Part shown: positions 14,616 to 18,834 of the stretch, one piece after another
Numbering within the stretch: position 1 is the stretch's first letter
Layout of the letters: each line of letters begins with the position of its first letter
Source of the DNA: JAYEJW01 sp034716535
GTDB taxonomy: Bacteria > Pseudomonadota > Gammaproteobacteria > Chromatiales > Chromatiaceae
Direction of reading: 5' to 3'
NCBI GenBank assembly: GCA_034716535.1
Contig: JAYEJW010000704.1
Location: forward strand, 1-18,834
Length of the DNA: 18,834 nt
The notes under the pieces: model-generated
The model's database searches: none
What the model was told of the DNA's origin: nothing
The model's input: the letters and a program-made list of their open reading frames with translations, nothing else
Made by a program: the position numbers and the translations under genes

Positions 14616-16349
14616 TCATCCTGGCTCTTGGTGTACAGGCTGTGCCTGCCCGTCGCTGGCACCGCTCCCGCCCAACTGTTCCAGGATGCGGTCGGCCACC
14701 CGAAAGGCGTTGGCGTAGATGGTCCAGGTGTAGGGGGCGCTGCCGGCGTTGGGCATGAAGCTACCGTCGGTGACGAAAAGGTTCTCCGCATCGAAGGCAC
14801 GGCAGTCCCGGTCGAGCACCGAGACAGAGGGATCGTCTCCGAAGCGGCAGGTTCCCGCAACCAGGTTGGTGGGCGGGGCGCCGGATGCAAAGGACACCAC
14901 GTCATCGGCGCCCATCTTTCGCAGGACCTCGGCGCCCTTGGATGCCAGATACCAACCCAGCTGCAGATTGCGGACATGAAAACCGGTACGCACGCGGGCA
15001 ACCGGCAGGCCCCACTTGTCCTTGACCGCCGGGTCGAGCGTGACCCGACAGTCCGGTACCGGCAACCAGTCGCAGAAGGCTTCGATCTTCACATAGGGGC
15101 CGTCGCGAAAGTGGGCCTCCAGCTTGCGCTTCAGGTCCTTGCCCCAGAGCAGGCCCTGCGGTCCGCGTACTTGCCGGCTGGCCCGGCCGACCGGGTTGGG
15201 ATGGATGGGGACGATGTCGATGGTGCCGCCCTTCTGTCGGGGACCGAATTGGGGGTCCTCGATGACATACCAGTCCTGCAGGGCCCGGTTGATGAAGGTG
15301 CCGACCTGACGAAGCTGCGTCTGTTGCTCCGGATCGAACCGGGCGAAAGGCAGGCGGCCTGAGCCCGCCCCGCCGCCGGCAAACAGCAGATTCCGGCCGA
15401 CCATCCCGCTGCTGTTGGCCAGGCCCTTCGGATGGCGGGGGCCGGTCGAGCGCAGCAGCAGCCGGGCGGTCTCGATGGCCTGGCAGGCCACGACGAAGAT
15501 GCGGGCGTCGACATGCCGCCGATTCCCATCGGCGTCGAAGTATTCCGCCGTCACGACTTTTCCGGTGCGGTCGCTCTCCAGCCGGCTGACTTGGGACTTC
15601 GGTCGCACCTCGCAGCGTCCGGTGGCCACCGCTCGGTTGAGCAGGGCGGCGCGGGAGCTGCCCTTGGCCCCGGTGGAGCAGCCCGTACTGCCGCAGAAGC
15701 CGCCGTTGTAGCTGCAGCCGCCGCGGCCCATCGCGGCGTGAGGCAGAATGGCCCGCGGTGTGGGAATGGGGTGCAGCCCCATCGCGGTGGCCGCATCGTC
15801 GATCAGACCGGCGATCGGGTGCTCCGCGGTGGGCGGGAAGGGGAAATCAGCGGTGCTGCGCGGCTCCTGAAAGGGGTGAGCGACCACCCGCCCCGAAACC
15901 CCCACCTCTCGCTCGACCTTCGCGTAGTAAGGCTCGAGCTCCTCGTAGTCGATGGGCCAGTCGGCGATATTGGCACCCTCGATCGGCCCGAAGTTGGACA
16001 GCAGCTTGAAGTCCAGCGGTTTCAGTCGATGGAAGTAGCCGCTCATGAAGTTGCTCGAGCCGCCGACGCAGTTGCCGTTCCAGAAGTTCCATCGGGACCC
16101 TGCAGTGCTCTGGGCGTGCCAGTCGCCGTCGTCGTCTTCCTGCTCGATCATATGAGGCTCATCGCGCCGGTCCGGTGTATAGGCGCCGCGCAGACAGCAG
16201 GCGAGCTCGTCCTTGTAGAAATCCTTGTCTGCGAACCAGGGGCCCTTCTCCAGCACCAGCACCCTGTAGCCGGCGTCGGCCAGGGTTGCGGCAACCGGCC
16301 CGCCACCGGCGCCGCTACCGATGACGCAGACATCGAAATCCTTGCTCAT
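14616..16349 (-). CDS. GMC family FAD-dependent oxidoreductase
   Basis: This is a 577-residue flavoprotein of the glucose-methanol-choline family, related to the large subunit of membrane gluconate/sorbitol dehydrogenases. The FAD motif is V-I-G-S-G-A-G-G-G at residues 9-17, with the ribose-binding acidic residue E34 (VLEKG). Later landmarks are CVGGSSNFMSGYFHR, MGRGGCSYNGGFCG, ACQAIETARLLLRS and the C-terminal GTCRFGDDPSVSVLDRDCRA, followed by LFVTDGSFMPNAGSAPYTWTI. Start ATG 16349 was chosen because it opens directly on the FAD fold and overlaps the upstream stop as ATGA; a longer frame to 16496 adds an arginine-rich leader that belongs to the other gene's frame. It has no signal of its own and probably hitchhikes with the Tat-exported small subunit. 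The alcohol or sugar substrate is unknown. Confidence 0.93.
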   Translation of the reverse strand: MSKDFDVCVIGSGAGGGPVAATLADAGYRVLVLEKGPWFADKDFYKDELACCLRGAYTPDRRDEPHMIEQEDDDGDWHAQSTAGSRWNFWNGNCVGGSSNFMSGYFHRLKPLDFKLLSNFGPIEGANIADWPIDYEELEPYYAKVEREVGVSGRVVAHPFQEPRSTADFPFPPTAEHPIAGLIDDAATAMGLHPIPTPRAILPHAAMGRGGCSYNGGFCGSTGCSTGAKGSSRAALLNRAVATGRCEVRPKSQVSRLESDRTGKVVTAEYFDADGNRRHVDARIFVVACQAIETARLLLRSTGPRHPKGLANSSGMVGRNLLFAGGGAGSGRLPFARFDPEQQTQLRQVGTFINRALQDWYVIEDPQFGPRQKGGTIDIVPIHPNPVGRASRQVRGPQGLLWGKDLKRKLEAHFRDGPYVKIEAFCDWLPVPDCRVTLDPAVKDKWGLPVARVRTGFHVRNLQLGWYLASKGAEVLRKMGADDVVSFASGAPPTNLVAGTCRFGDDPSVSVLDRDCRAFDAENLFVTDGSFMPNAGSAPYTWTIYANAFRVADRILEQLGGSGASDGQAQPVHQEPG

Positions 16350-16900
16350 AGCAGGAAGTACCTCTTTTCCGGAGGCGGATGCGGTGCGGCCTGCCAGTGA
16401 TCGAGCCATTTCCAGCCGATCGCGCCGGGGTTCCCGCCGTAAACCGGATCGGTCAGCAGGGCCTCGAGGATGTAGTCGAGGATGGCGTGCAGCCATTGTT
16501 CCCCCCCTTCGGTCTGCTCCATCCGGCGCAGGACCGCCTCCCGATCCGCCACGGAAAGGGTCGGGAAGCCCGCGCCCTGTAACTCCAGGGCGATCCGATC
16601 GACCCGATCAACGCCCCTGCGGATCATCGCCCCGTCGGCCGGATCGAGCCTCGGATCGCTCAGCACGAACTTCAGGTAAAGGGCGGCGTTGATCTCCCGT
16701 GCCCCCGGTGCGCCCGCCTCCGTCGGAAACAGGTGATCCTGCACCGCGGCCAGGGTGCGCCACTGGGGACCAGTGAGTCCGGCACCCTCGGCGAGGATGG
16801 GGACGGCGGGTATTCCGTCCGTCGCTGCGGCCCTCAACGTCGGCAGGGAGACCGCCGCAACACCGACTGAGGTCAGGAAGAGAAAGCGCCTTCTGTCCAT
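16346..16900 (-). CDS. gluconate 2-dehydrogenase subunit 3-like protein, Tat signal
   Basis: This is a 184-residue small subunit of the Gluconate_2-dh3 family, partner of GMC flavoproteins in membrane-bound dehydrogenases. The N-terminus MDRRRFLFLTSVGVAAVSLP carries a twin-arginine motif (RRRFLF), consistent with folded export of the flavin complex. Family landmarks are LTGPQWRTLAAVQDHLFP, REINAALYLKFVLSDPR and DPVYGGNPGAIGWKWLDHWQ near the C-terminus. The start overlaps the preceding stop as TGATG (16898-16902), and its own stop overlaps the GMC start, so all three genes are translationally coupled. The usual third subunit, a cytochrome c, is not in the operon; the nearest cytochrome gene upstream is a fragment. 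Confidence 0.9.
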   Translation of the reverse strand: MDRRRFLFLTSVGVAAVSLPTLRAAATDGIPAVPILAEGAGLTGPQWRTLAAVQDHLFPTEAGAPGAREINAALYLKFVLSDPRLDPADGAMIRRGVDRVDRIALELQGAGFPTLSVADREAVLRRMEQTEGGEQWLHAILDYILEALLTDPVYGGNPGAIGWKWLDHWQAAPHPPPEKRYFLL

Positions 16901-17355
16901 CAGCGATGTGCCTCCGGCGCGGGGTTCTCGGCCACTGCCTGCAGGAACCAGAGCATCCACTGTGGCTTCATGTAGCCGGCCTTCTTGATGATCTCGTTGC
17001 CGTCGACGTCGTAGACCACCGTCGCCGGCCGTCCGAAAGCTTCATAGCGTTCGCCCAGCTCCGGCACTGCCGCTTCATCCGCCCTCACGGGGATGAAGCT
17101 TGAACGGATCATCTGGACGACCTGCTCGTCGCGGTAGGTGACTTGATCCATCTTGCGGCAGAAGGTGCACCACTCGGCGGTGAGGTCCAGCAGCACCAGA
17201 CGTCCCTGATTTTCGGCCTGCGTGAAGACCGCCGGGGACCATTGATGCCACTCCAGCTCGGCCGGGTCAGGCTCGCCGGTTGTCTCTGCGGTGCAAGCGC
17301 TTCCGAGAAAGAGAAATGCGGTGGCGAGGAAGAAAAACGAGGATCCAGTTTTCAT
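16900..17355 (-). CDS. exported thioredoxin-like protein (CxxC)
   Basis: This is a 151-residue thioredoxin-fold protein. The N-terminal hydrophobic signal (FFFLATAFLFLGSACTAE) ends near C21, which could be a lipid-modified cysteine, but the lipobox (LGSAC) is imperfect. The redox motif is W-C63-T-F-C66-R (AEWCTFCRKMD), and the cis-Pro loop is FGRPATVVYD. This layout (DLTAEWCTFCRKM, later YMKPQWMLWFLQ) resembles DsbD C-terminal-domain or thioredoxin_7-type proteins. It is the first gene of the operon with the subunit 3-like and GMC genes. It might keep cysteines of the dehydrogenase or of the rhodanese in the right redox state, which is inference from position only. Confidence 0.9.
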   Translation of the reverse strand: MKTGSSFFFLATAFLFLGSACTAETTGEPDPAELEWHQWSPAVFTQAENQGRLVLLDLTAEWCTFCRKMDQVTYRDEQVVQMIRSSFIPVRADEAAVPELGERYEAFGRPATVVYDVDGNEIIKKAGYMKPQWMLWFLQAVAENPAPEAHR

Positions 17356-17505
17356 GAAGTGAAGACCGCCGAACGCTTCAGCTTGGTTTGTCTTTGCGTC
17401 TGTAGTAAGACCCGGTGAAACGGGAATATCTGACAGCGGTCCCGCCGTTGAGCGGTATGCGGGCAGTCGTATCCGGGGCCGTCACCGGCAACCGCGACAT
17501 GCGAC
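17356..17505. other. intergenic stretch upstream of the thioredoxin/GMC operon
   Basis: No gene is seen. It must carry the promoter of the leftward operon, but no convincing -35/-10 pair was recognised. A weak CCCG/CGGG hairpin lies near 17410-17425. Confidence 0.3.
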
Positions 17506-17797
17506 CTACGGCAGAAAAGCGAGCGAGCCGAGGTTCTCGTCGATCTCTTCCTTGACCTGTCCGTAGTCGTCGAACAGGAAGATCGTGTAGGCGTCGGCGA
17601 GCTGATTCTTGTGGATGGCGATGACCAACGCCTGCTTGTGATCGGCATTGAACTCCGAGCTGACGTCGAACACGGCGCCGGAGGCCCAATGGGCGTTGAA
17701 CCTCTTCTGTGCCTTGTTCTTGGGAGTACTCGGCGGTCGGGCTGTGCCGGCCGTTCGAGAGCATGGTGATCAGGGACTGGAACATGAGGGGGAACAT
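17506..17797 (-). pseudogene. small unrecognised protein gene with one-base frameshift
   Basis: Two adjacent minus-strand frames read as one protein. The first runs from ATG 17797: MFPLMFQSLITMLSNGRHSP then TAEYS. The second continues KNKAQKRFNAHWASGAVFDV, then SSEFNADHKQALVIAIHKNQ, and ends ENLGSLAFLP at the TAG at 17506-17508. They join cleanly if one C is removed from the CCC in the minus-strand TACTCCCAAGAAC near 17726. The repaired product would be about 97 residues without a signal peptide; an N-terminal part may also be missing. I do not recognise the family. It follows the cytochrome fragment by 23 bases, so both were probably one transcription unit before decay. A sequencing error in the C run is the alternative explanation. 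Confidence 0.6.
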
Positions 17798-17820
17798 GTG
17801 ATCCGGGACCCGATTGCCGA

Positions 17821-18165
17821 CTACTTCTTCACCGAATCGGCGTAGGCCTTGAACATCTGATTCATCAGCTCGATGTGCTGCTCGTCGCTGAGCTGACCCT
17901 CTGTTGCGACCTTGCTCCACAGTTCCTCGTTGGTCATCTCGCGGTGGCAGCCCATGCACAGGCCGGTGCGTTCCATGGCCGTGCGCATCTCTTTGGTCAG
18001 GCTGCGCGAGAGCGGCCAGTGGGTGCCCACCATCTGCACCTGCTGATCGTCCTTGATGATAATGATCGACCAGTCGTAGTCCAGGTAGGCGATACAGATG
18101 CTGCCCGGGTCGGGGTAGAAGGTCTTGGGACCGGTTGGTATGGCCTTCTCGGCAATACCCTTCTA
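17821..18165 (-). pseudogene. 5'-truncated cytochrome c-like gene (CxxCH)
   Basis: The frame ending at 17821 contains a heme-attachment motif, CMGCH (ERTGLCMGCHREMTNEELW), and a natural-looking C-terminus, MFKAYADSVKK. The convincing protein sequence extends upstream of the first possible GTG (18039): GIAEKAIPTGPKTFYPDPGS then ICIAYLDYDWSIIIIKDDQQ. It runs back to a TAG at about 18166-18168 with no start codon between, and no signal peptide. The N-terminal part, including any export signal needed for heme attachment, has been lost. The specific cytochrome family is not recognised. It lies upstream of the dehydrogenase operon on the same strand and could be a relic of an electron acceptor, which is speculative. 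Confidence 0.65.
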
Positions 18166-18322
18166 ACAGAATGATAGAAGATATCGCACTTGAGTTGATA
18201 CGGGTCAAGTGCGGGTATCCGCAGATCTGCGTTTTCGAAGATTCCATGCGAAATGTCAATGCGGGGACTACGCAGGCTCAACCTGAACAGATCATTCACA
18301 CTTCCTGGATGAGAGGGGCTCA

Positions 18323-18346
18323 ATTGAACGAGTCGTTCAATTTTTC
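18323..18346 (+). terminator. palindrome with T-run at the end of the Fis-type regulator gene
   Basis: ATTGAACGA (18323-18331) and TCGTTCAAT (18333-18341) are perfectly complementary around one base and are followed by TTTTTC on the plus strand. The palindrome overlaps the stop codon of the minus-strand regulator. It has the shape of a rightward rho-independent terminator, yet no rightward gene was supported upstream of it (18166-18322 holds nothing I recognise), so it may instead be an operator or a leftover. Confidence 0.4.
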
Positions 18347-18834
18347 TCCTCCGGGGCGCCGTTCGGCTCGACACTCTCCGGAGGGCTCAGCCCATGGTCT
18401 CTGATGAGGCGTCGCAGGCGCGGGCGAGACACCCCGAGGATCTCGCACGCCCGTCCTCTGTGCCAGCCGGTGGTTTCGAGGATCCTTTGGACGTGTCGTC
18501 GTTCCATCTCGGCGAGACTCAAGTCGTTGAGCGGCCGGTCCGCCTCCGCAAGGGCCGGCGTGCTGCAAAGATCGGCCGCGAAGAGCTCACGCGTAAGGAC
18601 GGTGTCCGGGCACAGGGCCACCGCCTTCATCAAGCGCTGCCCGCCATGGAAGTGCGAAGCACGAGGCGGGTAGTCCGCGGCAGGTGTAGGCGCGTGCGTA
18701 TGGCCGTAGTGGCGAAGGGGCCGCAGGTCCCGTAGCCAGCGAAGGCCATATGCAAGCGCATCCGACACACCGTCAAGCCATTCGTCGTAGGGGCCTTGGC
18801 GTAGGCGCGCAGTGCCGAAGCCGTGGCCCCGGAG
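18337..18834 (-). CDS. Fis-type HTH regulator, C-terminal part (gene continues beyond window)
   Basis: The frame is open from the stop at 18337 to the window edge, so the GTG at 18768 need not be the start. The C-terminal part matches NtrC-family activators: a linker resembling their post-AAA+ region (LMKAVALCPDTVLTRELF), then LSLAEMERRHVQRILETTGW and the Fis-type helix-turn-helix RACEILGVSRPRLRRLIRDHGL. The preceding visible residues (LRGHGFGTARLRQGPYDEWL onward) do not show the AAA+ signatures (GAFTGA, R-finger) expected there. Either that domain lies farther out of view, or the gene is rearranged or is a different type of Fis-domain protein. A role as a sigma-54-dependent activator is therefore unproven. 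Confidence 0.65.
   Translation of the reverse strand, partial: LRGHGFGTARLRQGPYDEWLDGVSDALAYGLRWLRDLRPLRHYGHTHAPTPAADYPPRASHFHGGQRLMKAVALCPDTVLTRELFAADLCSTPALAEADRPLNDLSLAEMERRHVQRILETTGWHRGRACEILGVSRPRLRRLIRDHGLSPPESVEPNGAPEEKN

Noticed and set aside
15432..16400. 322-residue plus-strand open frame across the GMC gene
   Set aside because: Shadow of a conserved flavoprotein; Gly/Ala/Val-rich with no recognisable domain.
18135..18404. 89-residue plus-strand frame between the cytochrome fragment and the regulator
   Set aside because: The middle reads like protein (MIEDIALELIRVKCGYPQ), but it overlaps both neighbouring minus-strand features and has no clear Shine-Dalgarno or known family.

Overview
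The window is GC-rich and looks like an accessory or envelope-related region of a gammaproteobacterial chromosome. The evidence is an EpmB-type lysine 2,3-aminomutase, a DUF3379 anti-sigma factor paired with an ECF sigma factor, MscK/MscM-type channel architecture, and REP-like palindromes starting GGGACAGACCACGT. From memory, such palindromes recur in Chromatiales and related groups. That placement is an inference; no rRNA or other taxonomic marker is present.

Layout. (1) 2-1818 (+): the C-terminal part of a large mechanosensitive channel, cut by the window edge, followed by a small overlapping ORF. (2) 1967-9410 (+): a run of exported proteins: a FadL-type porin, a PafA-like alkaline phosphatase, two tandem DUF1254/DUF1214 paralogues, a glycine-zipper protein and a second outer-membrane beta-barrel. 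The two barrel genes are preceded by related upstream regions that share a near-identical 26-bp block. (3) 8087-11740: a mobile-element zone. Two 82-bp palindromic REP/MITE-like copies and two separate IS91-family transposase remnants surround an epmB gene that appears damaged at both ends. (4) 11736-14035: an ECF sigma/anti-sigma pair (-) divergent from a BufA-like (DUF2282) cysteine-rich exported peptide and a DoxX membrane protein (+), with a candidate sigma-E-like promoter between them. (5) 14077-17355 (-): a periplasmic rhodanese, then a tightly overlapping three-gene operon of thioredoxin-like protein, Tat-exported gluconate-dehydrogenase subunit 3-like protein and GMC flavoprotein. (6) 17506-18165 (-): decayed genes, namely a start-less cytochrome c fragment and a small protein with a one-base frameshift. 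(7) 18337-18834 (-): the C-terminal end of a Fis-type HTH regulator.

How the parts may work together. Region 4 looks like a self-contained stress module: the sigma factor is held by its zinc-type anti-sigma and would drive the bufferin-like peptide. The peptide-modifying partners BufB and BufC are absent from this locus. Region 5 looks like a periplasmic oxidoreductase with its own thiol-redox helper, whose nearest cytochrome gene upstream is broken. Region 3 shows repeated insertion and deletion, which would explain why epmB stands alone without efp. No rRNA, tRNA, CRISPR array or intact insertion sequence was seen.
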